64,000 nucleotides of DNA from Beverwykella pulmonaria (lineage: Eukaryota; Ascomycota; Dothideomycetes; Pleosporales; Melanommataceae): positions 927,197-991,196 of the forward strand of contig BCHH01000006.1 in assembly GCA_001599595.1 (NCBI GenBank). The letters run 5' to 3'. The notes under the pieces were generated by a model. It saw nothing but the letters and a program-made list of their open reading frames with translations. It was not told where the DNA came from and did no database searches. Numbering within the stretch: the stretch's first letter is position 1; each line of letters starts with the position of its first letter. A program made the position numbers and the translations under genes. Below, one piece after another: positions 21,015 through 32,853 of the stretch.

Positions 21015-23300
21015 AGCTCCGATCTCGATTGCCTACTCTTCTCGTTACTTTACGCTGATCAAAGCAAGATTCGGATTACTAGATGGCAACAACTCTCTCT
21101 GAATTTCAACAGTTTCCCCAAGATTCCCTTCCGCGACTTGTCGTTGGCTTCCCCACATTCTACTGCGGGGAACCGTGTCCAACGTCGGGTCGGCAAATCA
21201 CAGCCCTGAGTTCGGTACAAGGAAGCTCTTATGCGCTAATGCAGGACAGAGCACGGGCAAACAAGTGGGCCAAAGAGTTCAGTCGTGGAAGATCGTCAAG
21301 GCCGACATCGCTTGGGTGCAGACACTTTGGCAGCAAGTCTTGGAGGGTGGTTCCTTAGGTGTGGAAATGAGGCAATGCTTACTTAGGAGAGGTCTGACCT
21401 GGTAGTACAGAGGAGCACCAGGCACTGCCATTATACGAATGCAGTGTAAACGATACTGCACGTTCACTCAGTGCATGAGTATCAAGGACGTCTTCTTTCT
21501 TACGCGTCTATGCTCGTCTAAGATTTGATATTCATATTTAGTCATCGTTTCGGAGCGTTGGTCAAAAATGCAGCAGTATGCGCTGATAGAGTAATCGAAT
21601 GATCAAATGCAAACAGTAAACTTGGGTAGAAGTTCGCACTTTAACTCACTACACACTAACTTTTAGTCATGAACATAACTATCAAAATCCAATCATGGGA
21701 TCTACATACATTTGAACGCAGAATCGTTCAAAAGCAGCAAGATCGATGAATCTATATATCCTTGTCGGGAGGATGCACAACCCCTCCAATATCTCTTCTT
21801 TATTCCCACGAGTACAGCATGGCCCTCAATTTATCCGCGTCCTCCATCACGGTACGCTACTGAATATTCTCCACGCGTCCATCCTCCATGCAATCAGCCT
21901 GGCATTCCTATACGATCGCACATTCATGAGCCCAACTAATCACACTCGTCCTTCGAGTATGCAGCAATGATGCTACTCGTTGAGTAAATACCAACGCCGG
22001 CATCTTGCTCCTTCAGCAGTTGATTGGTCCGCTGCCCCAAACTTATCCCACCGAACATCGGCACACTATACGAACCGCATTTCACATCTCGATGCCGATT
22101 CAGATCAAGATCTCTCGCTTTCCGAGCACAAACAAACCTGCAAACCACACTTCTCCGCCTGCATGGATACCCTCGTCGCGGAACGCAGCGGCAGCACTTA
22201 ATACAAGGGTAGATGTCGAAAAAGAATTCCAGCCTTCCACAGCACGCATTCGACGACTGCCATCCCCAAATTCCCATCCCATCACACCAACGGTCCCCCG
22301 ATCGCATCGCCCCTCTAACCCTTCTTACTCTAGCGGAAACCCTTGGGCCCCACATGCTACATCATGTCAACATCGAGATCTCGCATGGCATTCATCGGCT
22401 CACTGAGTTTTAGCTTCTCTAGTGCGATTTTTATTTCCATGTGCTTGTGGATGCCCATACCCGCTTTTTCCGTGAGGGCGGGAACTTTGTCGATGGGGCG
22501 CGGTGCGAGCGATGGATGGGATGCGAGGAATGACGAGGCGAGTTGGGCCCGGAGTCGGCAGTCGGGCTGTCAAAAAGAAAAGTTTTGACTGACGTGGACG
22601 GTGGATCGTCAGCGGAGTGGCAGGTTTAGGGGTTTGGTGATGGTGTGCAGGTTTTTGGAGTATTGGGGGAATAACTTGGATAGAGGGGTGTGTTGGTAGT
22701 AGAAATCTATGGCTGTCAAGGATGGTGATCGCCTGCCTTGTGGTACCTTTGCGGACGCAGATCGTAGTTCGTGTATGTGCGGAGATAGACGTCGTCTTGG
22801 TTACTATAAGCATATTGGAGAACATCGATCATGGCGCAGGATAAGTAGTAGGTAATTCAAGATTTATTTTGTCCAATTACTGTAACTAAGTGTCATGTAT
22901 TCCGCCCATGCAGAGCGTCATAACTGGCAAAGGCGTGTAAGACTTGCTCCACATTCCTAGTCTATTCGTAGCCCCCAACTCGTCACAAGGCACATCGATG
23001 TATGCTCCTTCCTCTATACTGCCGATTCGAGCTGGAGCAATTCCATCAGACTCAATCCTTCTTACTGTCTTTCAGCCTTCGCCGCAATTCGAAACTCAAG
23101 TGAAGCCGTAATTATACGGCCGCAAGAAATGACAATGATTTGATGTGCATGTGTCGATAATTACGTTCCAGTCTTGTTCCATGAGACGACTCTCAAGAGT
23201 GATGAGTATGAGACGGAGAGGTGCACCAGGTTGCGTGTAGTCGTAGATTTTCGAAGTGCAATCCCACAATTGTTTTTTAACGACAAGATGTGTGGATGCC
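21015..23300. other. Upstream and intergenic stretch with a possible gene remnant
   Basis: No intact gene can be supported. The interval about 21936-22826 contains protein-like minus-strand segments in different frames, described as a separate entry. The rest shows nothing recognisable. Confidence 0.4.
21936..22826 (-). pseudogene. Possible broken or unresolved multi-exon gene
   Basis: Several minus-strand stretches have protein-like composition but lie in different frames. One runs from an ATG near 22831 (MIDVLQYAYSNQDD...). One encodes AIDFYYQHTPLSKLFPQYSK. One encodes AQLASSFLASHPS through KIALEKLKLS, ending at a good donor (GTGAGC). The last encodes GVMGWEFGDGSRRMR through AGGEVWF. Some could be exons, but the intervals between them are too short or lack good splice sites, so either the gene has decayed or my splicing is incomplete. 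I cannot name a family. Confidence 0.25.
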
Positions 23301-23753
23301 TCAACCCGGTGAGTAGCCGACCATGGAGGCGCAGTGTTTGCAATAGTAAAGGTTGGTGCCGAATTTGACCATGGTGTTGTGGCTAGCTGAAGTTCTTCGA
23401 CACCGCGAACAGCAAGCCATAGGCCCCATTGAGGGACTGTCGCTACCAGATGATGTGCTGGAATTGGATTGGCTGGCCGATGGGCTCTGCCTTGGCTGGG
23501 AAGTGGGCCGCGTGTGTGAGGCAGCTGTCTGAAGTTGCAAAACTTTGGAGGCGTCCATGATTGCGGCTGGCCTTGGAAGCGGCAGTGGTCGGTAGGCCAA
23601 GAGAGGGTGACTAGGATCGGGGGAGGATTCTGGCGAGTATGCCGAGAGGGGTGTCGTGCTTGGAGTTTCCACTGAGAAGTGATGTACTGACGGTGGGATG
23701 GAAAAATAGCAGGTCGGAGGTGGGTGTGAAAAGTCGGGTGTGTTGTTGTCCAT
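23301..23753 (-). CDS. Small Ser/Pro-rich protein with C-terminal CxxC...CxxC motif
   Basis: Single exon, 150 residues. The first 110 residues are low-complexity (Ser, Pro, Thr). The C-terminus carries two Cys pairs, C115/C118 in CCSRCRR and C138/C141 in YYCKHCASMVGY, separated by 19 residues. This arrangement looks like a small zinc ribbon. A C-terminal block of the type MV-FGTNLYYC-HCASMVGY is, to my recollection, conserved in otherwise variable small proteins of filamentous ascomycetes, which is why I take this as a real gene. Function unknown; nucleic-acid or protein binding through zinc is inference. Confidence 0.65.
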   Translation of the reverse strand: MDNNTPDFSHPPPTCYFSIPPSVHHFSVETPSTTPLSAYSPESSPDPSHPLLAYRPLPLPRPAAIMDASKVLQLQTAASHTRPTSQPRQSPSASQSNSSTSSGSDSPSMGPMACCSRCRRTSASHNTMVKFGTNLYYCKHCASMVGYSPG

Positions 23754-26476
23754 GGTATGGCTTAGGTGGTGCTTATGAACAAATGCGGGTGGTGGCTTCT
23801 ATTGGGGAGATGACAGGATAGGTGTGCCGGGTATCGTGGTGCGTGTGGACGAGTGTCTGATATATCTGGGCGGGATTGTTTCATCGAACGGCTGAGCAAA
23901 CACGCAGAGGCGGCCAGCCACTCAGCGACACGCGGCGATCAGCCCGCCCAGCAGGCGCAGCCTGACAAGATCTTGTGAGCTTGGTGCCCAGGGGCCCGCC
24001 GCCCTGGATTTTTGGAATGAAGCAGCGCTATTGCCTCCGGCCTTGGGCGCACCCAAGTTGCATATCCGGAAGATAAGATCGACCGCTGGCTTTCGATCTG
24101 GACAAAACGTCGACCAGGGAGTGACCGAGGCCCCAGCAGCCCTTAGAAGCACGAGCAGGGAAGCCTGCGACACCATGTACGCAATCGATCTGCGGCCAAC
24201 GGCGGGCCAGTGCCCACGTCGGTCCATTTCGTCAAATCGCGACTCGCTGCGCCCTTGGCCGCGCACAGTTCGAGCATCGTCCATCGTCGATGCGGCGTCT
24301 CATTGCTGGTCGGGAGCGCCGCATACAAAGCTGGGCTGGGCTCCCCGCCGCAAGCCGAGCGCCCGAATTTCGTCCTCCCATTTCCCCCCCAACCTCGCTG
24401 GACCACACACTGCCTCCGCAACGTCTGCCCGACTGGATGGAACGCCAGTGCTCAGGCTGCCTCAAATACAGTCACAATCTCGCCCAAAATGAGGAGGAGG
24501 AGCCAACGCGCCGCCCGGCGGCCCCGCTCCGCCAACACCATTTTCACCAGACGCACGACGTGTCCACTGTGTTCTCGGCATGGTTCCATGTCCTAATGCC
24601 TCTTCCTGCTGACTTTTCTCTAGGTACAGTAATGTGCGCCTGTTCGACGTTGAGTTGTTTGGGCGGGCCGAACCGTGGTATCGAGGTCTAGAACACGCCG
24701 GAGTCGAAGTGGATCCAGACCGAAACCAACACCTGCCCATTCGATATGGAATAGAAACCCTATGAAGACATTTCACCTTAATTTCCGGAGGGCATCCTCT
24801 CCACGCCACCCCACTAGACTTTCGTTGATGCAATGCTCTCTTCTCAGCCGCTGAAAGGGGAATTGCGACTTCACCAGGCGCTCAGCTCAGTCGGCTACCT
24901 TGGCCAACCCTGGCCCCAAAAGAGTTGTCCTTAGTTTGGGAACATGGCCCACTAAGGCGTCTATGACTGGAGGTGCATCACAAGACGGTGTGCAGGAAGT
25001 TGACTGTATAGCGGCCTTTCCGCATAGCATCACACACCTATGTGAAGCAGGTCTAGACCTCTCAGCGAGCATCCTCGATTCGAACTCGGCTCTAAGCGGA
25101 CTGGCCAGACTCAACATCGAGTCTTCCATCTCATCCCTCAATCATCGGCGCAATATGTTCTTATGGACGCCGATGTAATAATGCGGGCTAGAACACTGCA
25201 TTTGGGCAAATATTTGCAGCACCCCGGAGGGGGATGTCCAGCCGTAGTCTATTGCCCCAGCAACGGGTTGTGGTGTGACACCTAGAACCTGAGCAACTGT
25301 ATCGGCTGATTCCGATCGCAAGCGTATTCAGAGTTTGTGCGAACGAATCGATGTAATGCGCAGAAGTGTCAATGTATGGTCAGTAAGAGTAAGCAGAGAT
25401 GGCCAGAGAAGTTAAGAGAGAGGAGTGCCGGTAGGTAGAACGTGGTAGAGGCTGGCATTGCCTGAAGTTGTCATTGTACTGGCGCTTGTCTAGATCACGT
25501 TACCTAGAAAGTGGCCTGACGAATCAACAGTCGCATTCACTTCTACTGTAGCGTGACATTTTCAACCATCCATGGATGGCCACTTGCATGCTCACTTGAC
25601 AAAGAAAGCACTGCGAGTGTGAGTGCAGAACTGAACGCAAAACTGCCGGACAAGCGCGTGATTTATCAGTCGATGTAGCTTGGAGGGTGCCACCATATTA
25701 TTTACTGTCTAAGCACGACTCCGTACTCCACGCTGTGGCCTCCGAGCGAGTTTATTGGAAATTCGTATCTAAATATGGACACTGCTCTGTTGGCTAGCTG
25801 AAGGGCAGAGGGTTTGACAAAAGCCTGCTATAGTCTACTGTAGCTCTGGATCTATTTCCACGACATAGACTCGGAGTGTTCGTACGCACTTGCGTAAATA
25901 TGGGCAAGGTCTGCAGATGCTAGTGCTGGAGATGTTGGGTGAATGGCAGTGCACGTGACCGACTCGCCAAAAGCAGGAAACGCTTTGCATTTCCCGCCAG
26001 TCTGGCGAGGACTAACGTCATTTCTCAGCAGCCTACGCACCAAAACAATCATGTGTGCACAGTTGTAGCTAGGCGCAGAGGACGAAAGACAAGTCTATTT
26101 AATTCAAGTTGGACCCCCACAGGTAAGAAAATTTAATGTGCGCCTTCTCGCAGTTTCTTCCCTTTTCATGTTGCACAGCTCGGCGGTCGGAACCGGCGCA
26201 TGAGGCGGACGAACCCAACATCGTGCAATCAAGGAGCTGCACGCCGAGCAAAACAGACCACCGTCATGGAGTGACTCTTTGTTTACCATATAGTGTCGGT
26301 CTCTCCAGCCTTATCTTGGTCCACACAAATTTTGCGAGACAAAACAATCGGCACATTCATCTTGTCATAACTTTTGCTGACTACTACATACGCAATTAAA
26401 CAGCCCCACTACGACGTCTGCCTTACCCCTCCATCACCACCGCTTTCGCCATCTCCTACCTCACCCACCGCCGAAA
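23754..26476. other. 2.7 kb without a supported gene
   Basis: Between about 23900 and 24800 the sequence appears GC-richer and has overlapping open frames on both strands (the longest is 24031-24492). None resembles a protein family, and the overlap is expected from stop-poor GC-rich DNA. The remainder has short frames only. The last 150 bp before 26477 is the leader of the next gene. Confidence 0.45.
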
Positions 26477-27265
26477 ATGGGGAAGCCTCCAAATCTATAT
26501 GCCTTCCAGACCGCCGACGAGCTTGCGCCGAGCCTCCGCGCCTTTGTCCTCGACGCGCAAAACACGGCGATAGACCGCCACAACGTGTTTCGAGTCGGAG
26601 TGTCCGGCGGGTCACTGCCCAAAGTCCTAGCAAAGGCGCTCTTGGAAGAAACGAACGGCGACGGCAGGGTTCAATTCGAGAAATGGGAGATCTTCTTTGC
26701 CGACGAACGCGCTGTCCCCCTCGACCACGACGACAGCAACTACAAGCTGGTAAAGGAAGAGATCTTGGACAAAATACCGGTCAGCCAGCGCAAGCCCACC
26801 GTCTACCCCATTGACGTCAAGTACTTGGACGATGTGCAAGAAATGGCCGACCAATACGAGCAGACCCTGGTTAGTGTTTTCGCTGCCAGAGACAGCGTGA
26901 AGCTGCCTATGTTCGATCTGCTTTTGCTCGGGTGCGGTCCGGACGGCCACACCTGCAGCTTGTTCCCAGGCTCTCCACTGCTTCGAGAGACCGACGCCTG
27001 GGTTCTACCCATCTTCGACTCCCCCAAGCCTCCACCTAAGCGCATCACACTTTCGCTGCCAGTCGCCTCACATGGAATCAAGATCGGGTTTGTCGCAACT
27101 GGCGGAGGAAAGAAGGACATCATGAAACAGATTTTCGACACGGAAGAAGGACGCCAGCTGCCCTGCGGACTCATCAATACATTTGCGCAAGATAGGGTGA
27201 GTTGGTTTGTCGACTATCCGGCGATTGAAGGCGTTTCATTTCCCGCCCGCCGTGGCAGCCTTTGA
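26477..27265 (+). CDS. SOL3: 6-phosphogluconolactonase
   Basis: Intronless, 262 residues. Hydrolyses 6-phosphogluconolactone to 6-phosphogluconate, the second step of the oxidative pentose phosphate pathway, in the cytosol. Family blocks are present in order: GVSGGS (41-46), FFADERAVP (73-81) followed by DDSNYKL, and GPDGHTCSLFPG (154-165), which contains the conserved His of the active site. The C-terminal VSWFVDYPAIEGV segment matches the family's end, so the GTGAGT inside it is not used as a splice donor. Length is normal for Sol-type enzymes. The symbol follows the yeast orthologue group; which Sol paralogue it corresponds to is not decided. Confidence 0.95.
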   Translation: MGKPPNLYAFQTADELAPSLRAFVLDAQNTAIDRHNVFRVGVSGGSLPKVLAKALLEETNGDGRVQFEKWEIFFADERAVPLDHDDSNYKLVKEEILDKIPVSQRKPTVYPIDVKYLDDVQEMADQYEQTLVSVFAARDSVKLPMFDLLLLGCGPDGHTCSLFPGSPLLRETDAWVLPIFDSPKPPPKRITLSLPVASHGIKIGFVATGGGKKDIMKQIFDTEEGRQLPCGLINTFAQDRVSWFVDYPAIEGVSFPARRGSL

Positions 27266-27729
27266 GAATGGATGAGAATGTGGGTGCCGTGCTGCACGAC
27301 GACCTATATGCGGATCACTTGGGGAAACACCAGAGTGGGAGCATATTCCAATTGGTTTTTTTCTTTGCGACAACCAAAACGATTCCAACAAGGAGACTAC
27401 AGTGTGTTCTATCTCTGGTCTGTTCGGCTGCGTGCACCAGTTCACTCTTTGTGCTTTTGCGATGGATATCCACCTGGTGTTAGACGGCTACGATCTCAAA
27501 GTAGGCATGAAGCCTCTTGCTCACACGATAGATACTTTCAAATTAGAACATGAATACTTTCACTTGAATTGGCCTTGTTCCATGTTCAGAGCTTCAAGTG
27601 CAGGGAGAGCTTGCTGACTAACCCATATCGATAAGAGTTTTGCCAAGGGCTTTACTTCCCCCTCGAACTTCAAGGCCTTGTTGACGCCAGTAAACAGTCG
27701 CTACTTTCAACCAACAGGCCGCAGATGCA
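27266..27729. other. Intergenic region, nothing recognised
   Basis: This is the 3' flank of the lactonase gene and leader of the next plus-strand gene. Short overlapping frames only. Confidence 0.5.
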
Positions 27730-29540
27730 ATGCCCATTCCTTCACTCACATCCTCGCTTAAGCCCCGAAGTCAGATAGGCAAGGCGAGCAAGGCGAGCAA
27801 GGCCAAAGATGCACCGCCCGCAACAGAGGTATGCTCTATTCACAGTCCTGTATGCTACTGCTAACTGACTTGTGACAGTCTTCCCGGATGTCAGCTCTCG
27901 GCAATGACCCGGCGGAAAGCACTCTAAATACAAATCCTCACCCAGCGACACGCCCTTCTCATCTCCCGTCCATCGTCCATCACAGTAACGCAGATGGCTC
28001 AAAGAGGCGGAGCTTTCTTCCCCAGCGAGGGCACCTGCAACATGCACCTCGTACGAACAAACTAGGGGACGCGCCAAAAGAAACCGCCGAATCCGAACCT
28101 ACCTCCTCCGATCTTGCCGATTTGCCTGAGACATCGAATAGTGCGCCGACTTCGCAGCAAGCTAGCACGCAGGGGCCAACACAAGGACGGCTTAGACCGC
28201 GATCTATGTATCAGACGAGCTCATTTCGCACTGAGAAACACGTCGATGGAAGGATTCCTACACGTTCCATACGTCCCCCCGATGCTGTGAGCAGCAATAC
28301 GTCTTCAGTACCACAATTAGCCGGATTGAATCGAACACAGTCATTACGCAGACCAGAAGCTTCAACGCAGCCTGCACAAATCCCCAATGCACGCCCCCAC
28401 ACGCGGACCCAGTCTATCAATACTATCACAACTACTCGGAAAGACCCCGCGGAGACTAGGACATACTCAGAAAGGCCTAAATCGCTCGTCATTGAGCCCA
28501 GCCATACCGCAAAACCCACAAATAATACCCCTACAGATGCTGGCCCAGGTGGAATCCGAAGCTCTATACGACTTGCCGCGTTGAAACGCTCAGGAAGTAC
28601 GCGGACAAAGTCAGAGACAGCAGAGAACATTGGTTCAGCCGCCAGATCCGATGACCCTGTGACAACATCTTCAAGACGTCGCGACGTTGGTAGGGAGGAG
28701 CCCAAGAAACAGGGTCGACCCGCTTTCTCCACTCTACAGCAACATTTTACTCCTAAGAAGACCGGCAAAGCACCCACCTCCACGTTCCTCCATCCGCCAG
28801 GTTCAGAAGTTGGAAACTCTTCCCTCCCTTCTGAAATCATTAGTCTCCAGTCAGAACTTCTGCAACTTCATCTCCTACATGCCTCAGCAGCACAAACCAG
28901 CCGATTATGGGAGCTTAGTGCCAAAAGGCATCTGCGCGGGAAATTCGACGAGGTTGCAAGCTTGTACCACGTCATGCGCGAGAACGAACGACAAGACCAG
29001 GAACAGAAGAACATACAGGCCTTGCGTGAATGGAACAGCGGAAACTCATCTTTGGCACTCGTTGAGCACATCCAAGTCCTCTCCGGGCCTCTCCACGAGC
29101 TTCCTTCTTTGGTGGACACCGGTGGTCGTTTCAAGCGACTCGTGGACGGGTTTGAGCAATGGACATTGAGAGTTGGAGAAGTTTGGGAAACACGAGACGA
29201 AGACGCTGGTATACGAGGTCGTGACCCAGGGCATGTTGAAGGTCTCGGAGATTTTTGGAGGGCAGAGAATGCGGCTCTAACGCGAAAGCTAACAACCTTC
29301 TCACGCGACTTGGACAGATTGACTCAGCCAGCCTCAGGCTCAAGCATCGCCTCCATTGTCGAAACTTGCAAGGTATTGCTGAGTGGAATCTTGGACGAGC
29401 TGCAAACCATGCAGAAGATCGAATCAAGCGTTGTCGCCAGGGAGCAGGAATGGATTGAGACTCGCCTGAAAGCAATCGCCCGAGGCGTGGGAGGCCACCT
29501 GGTGGAGACGAGTGGAGGCAATGAAGCTTGGCGGATGTAG
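27730..29540 (+). CDS. Conserved fungal protein with disordered N-terminus and helical C-terminus
   Basis: Exons 27730-27828 and 27879-29540 (50-nt intron with branch point GCTAAC) give 586 residues. Starting at the second exon's first ATG (27888) would lose 36 residues; the upstream ATG with an in-phase intron is preferred. Residues 1-310 are Ser/Thr/Pro/Arg-rich and probably unstructured, including a GKASKASKA micro-repeat near residue 20. From about residue 340 a helical region begins (IISLQSELLQLHLLHAS, then SAKRHLRGKFDEVASLY, LREWN, LVEHIQVLSGPLHELPSL, GRFKRLVDGFEQWT). This layout recurs in filamentous-ascomycete proteins often mislabelled as a-agglutinin-like. A cytoskeletal or division role is possible but I do not assign one. 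Confidence 0.8.
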
Positions 29541-30794
29541 TGGCGCCAACAGCTTACAATTCATTTGAAGTATGGTCCGGAGATGTTCAGAGATCGAGGT
29601 CGGCTTTGACGCTTTCCCCAGCTGATAAACGGACCGCAGTATCGATGCAACCGTATTTCCGGGAGCTAAGCGGGAGAGTCCATGCGAACAGCCAGTTCGA
29701 GGATCTGGGGGCGTTGATTTTCTGGCGGGGTCTGAAACGCTGATGGTACCTGTACGTATTCACGGAAATAATGGTACCGGCTTCGCGGATATCGGATGAC
29801 ACTAGTACTGTAGCACCTCAAGTTCTTGGACTTCATCAACATCTTGTGCTTTGAGGACGGAGACGCGCATGCGTTGCCATGTACAAACATTCTTCCCCCC
29901 AGCGCAGGGTCGCTTTCTCTTTTCCTAGGTTCGATTATATGACGCCAGCTTGGCGATGACTAAAATCACTAGGCCCCGACCGGCAGGTGGATAAGCAACA
30001 TCATCAACTCTCACCCCATAACCGCACGACTCGACTATTGTTCTCTTACCAAGCAGTGTTTTCATCTTGTCGCCTCCTTACTCAGCACTCATTGCCCACT
30101 CAGAGTTTGTTGCTGTTCGTCTGTGCGTCGTTTCCGTGCACGCCTCTTTACTCTGCAGACTTCCAGTCCTTGTCCTTCTTCTAAAAACCTTCCGACCTTG
30201 CCTGCCCTGAAAGGGTTCCTTCGGGTTTGATATCGTCTTCGCACCCCTGCAGACTACGTCCCCGTGACTACCTCCTTCACCGTTCTGTCCTGGTTCGCTC
30301 ACCATTCGGGTCCTGGTGCCACTCCAGGCCTTCAGATCTTTCAGTGTCCCGTCGGGCCGTGAGATTTCATCAAGAGAGCCGCGACGGCAGTGACGCTGAC
30401 GCCGACTCTCACTTCTGCTTCCGTTGATGCATACTCTGACCTCTGTGCTCAACACCTTCTGAAGTCAAATGCCATCCGTTATTCGCACAGTAGGCGCACG
30501 GTTGTAATATCAGAATTACGTTCTCCGCGCAGAATCTTATTGCGGACCTTGCCCCCACTGGGTTCCTTGTTTCTCAAAATCTTTAAATAATTCCACGTAC
30601 TCTGCCAAGCTCCCAGAAAGCTCCCTCGCCTTTCCACACCACTCCCGGCCAAATTAGTAATCCCTCAGCATTGCTCTTACGGGCGTCGGCATGGCCTTCT
30701 AACTCAAATCGTCAATCTCATCTCGACAACACCTCACACAACCGAATGGCGCACCGAAGAGACAGCAATTGTTTTTCTCGGGTTGATCCTACTT
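29541..30794. promoter_or_regulatory. Long leader/promoter region before the coiled-coil gene at 30795
   Basis: From about 30000 the plus strand is C/T-rich with many short ATG frames that end quickly, as in long fungal 5' untranslated leaders. None of the open frames resembles a family. Upstream ORFs could affect translation of the gene at 30795; that is inference. Confidence 0.4.
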
Positions 30795-32853
30795 ATGGAC
30801 TCTTGGACGGCAAGAAAACGACCATGGGAGGCAGACAGTCCAATTGACGTCCATCTCAAGCGCCGGGACTCCACTGGCGGCGAGCACGCTGTTCCCCCGC
30901 TCCTGCAACATGCCGACCACTATCCCCGTGACAGCCAGGCCCTAAGCCAACGAAGGTTACCGCCACTGTATACTTCATCATACATGGCACCCACAACATC
31001 TCTCCCATCCGGTCCATTGCAGCTCTCTCCCCCGGCGCACGAGGCTGGTGAAGTAGATAAGTCCAGACCCAGGTCTCAATCCCTCTTCGACGTCTTTCAG
31101 CCGCCTAAACGACTCCGGCGTGACAGCACTGCAGGTGAGGTTGGTTTCTGTTTGTGAGCATGGCCCGTGATCCCTAGCGCTAAACGCTGATACCACGAGT
31201 TGCGATTAACGTTGGCTGCATTTCCCAATCCGAAGGAAGATGGCCATGACGCCCCTGATGCAAGTCCGTATTTGTAGCTAACCGTGATTACAGAACCCAC
31301 GACAACCTTTCCTGGGGCGCTTGATTTGGATCGATCTCTCCCGCCTATTGGTACCGACCCGCCACGCCCTCGTTTCGGCGCTGACCCAACCCATGCATGC
31401 TGTTTGTCCGACTGCGAGGGCCAAGTATGCTTGACTGCTCGCACATTAATGCGCAGACTCGCCTCCGAGTTGATATCGTTGCACACCAGTGTGAGCTCGG
31501 TATCCGGAAAGGACTATCAATTGTCCAACGAAGTAAGTTTGTCTCGATTGTTACTTGCCACCTTTGCCGCCACCGTGGCACTGTTCCACTATTTTATCAC
31601 ATGCACGATGCTAACTCACTACTCAGCCGCCTGAAATAGAACACGTCGGTATTCAAGAGTCACTCCAGTGGGCACTTGATATCGTGCAATGGACTAATAT
31701 CAAATTTCGTGACCACATAGACCGAACAGCATCACACAGCCCTGAGCAGGGTCAGGTCCAGCTTGACGCCTTATCGACCATGAGGAGAGGACAGCATCAC
31801 CTCGAGCAGCGGGAGGAGCAATCACCCCCCGCAAGACAATTCTCTGGCCCTCAGCATCCTCAGCACCTCCAACATCCCCAACATGGCTATTCCAGTTTCA
31901 CTCATCCCGGCGCACTGAGCGAGGACAGCAGACGAAATCCATACGGAGGTGAAATGATGTCCATGGCCAGCTCGCCACATCATACTGCCTCCTCATCCGG
32001 TTCGATATTCATGCCACCGCAATCCCCCATGCAGGCCCCCCAACCCTCGCGGCAGGGCATGTTACCGTCTCCATCATCGATGAATTTCTCAACCGCCCCA
32101 AATCTACCTCCAATATCTCCACCGTCCGCATCACTACACACATCGGCCCAGGCAGTTCATTTGCAAGATCTTCAACATCAGGTTAGCGTCAAGACACTAG
32201 CATTTCAAACCCTTCAGCGCGAATACGACAGCCTTCTGCAAAAGCTCGAGCGCCAGCGGACCAAGTGTGCCACTCTGGAGAAGAAGTTCGAGGTCAGCGA
32301 CGTTGAGATCAACAGTCTCACGGACGAAAAGGAGAAGCTGCAAGCCCAGGTCGCTGTTTTGGAACACCAGGTCGAGGATCTACAGCAAAGCAGGGACGAG
32401 GCCCGCCGCCAATTAGTTGCTAACGGAGCACAGTACATGCGGATTATGGAAATGGCAAACCGGCTGCAAGCACAAGGTGCTGATGACAAGAAACGATGGG
32501 AGGCGGAAAGATGTGAATTGGAGCGCAGGATCAAGGTCTTGGAAGAGGCAATGGTAACTGGGTCTGAACAGCTGACCGGAGAGGTAGAGCACGGCTTGGG
32601 CGCCATCCCTACTCCTCCTCCTCCGACTATTCTACCCCATAATCCGCAATTGAGTTCAACATCGACATCCTCGGCCGAGACCATTAATGTCCTTCGGGTC
32701 GAGATCGGACGACTACGGTCAAGAACGCAGACACTGGAGGCGGCACTCCAGACGATGAGAGAGGAGAGCATCTCCATCCAAGCTGCGGCAAGACAATTGG
32801 TGGAATCTGGAGGTAAGATCGAGAGTGCAGCGCGGGGAGCTGTGGGTGGATGA
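30795..32853 (+). CDS. Nuclear-type coiled-coil protein of unknown function
   Basis: Three exons (30795-31134, 31294-31532, 31627-32853) give 601 residues. Both introns have GCTAAC branch points and keep phase. The N-terminal region is basic and Pro/Ser-rich with bipartite-like basic clusters (KRPWEAD, PKRLRRDS). Residues about 145-240 form a compact block with several Cys (HACCLSDCEGQVC) followed by LMRRLASELISL and IQESLQWALDIVQWTN. Next comes a Gln/His/Pro/Ser-rich linker, a long coiled coil (about 370-500; repeated E/K/L/Q heptads) and a second short coiled coil near the end. The layout suggests a nuclear scaffold or transcriptional co-regulator, but no DNA-binding domain is recognisable and I do not name a family. 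Confidence 0.75.

Noticed and set aside
27195..27200. GTGAGT near the end of 6-phosphogluconolactonase as a splice donor
   Set aside because: Reading through gives VSWFVDYPAIEGV, the conserved end of the family, so no intron is used.
28211..28840. 209-codon minus-strand frame
   Set aside because: It is antisense to the low-complexity part of the gene at 27730-29540 and has no homology signal.
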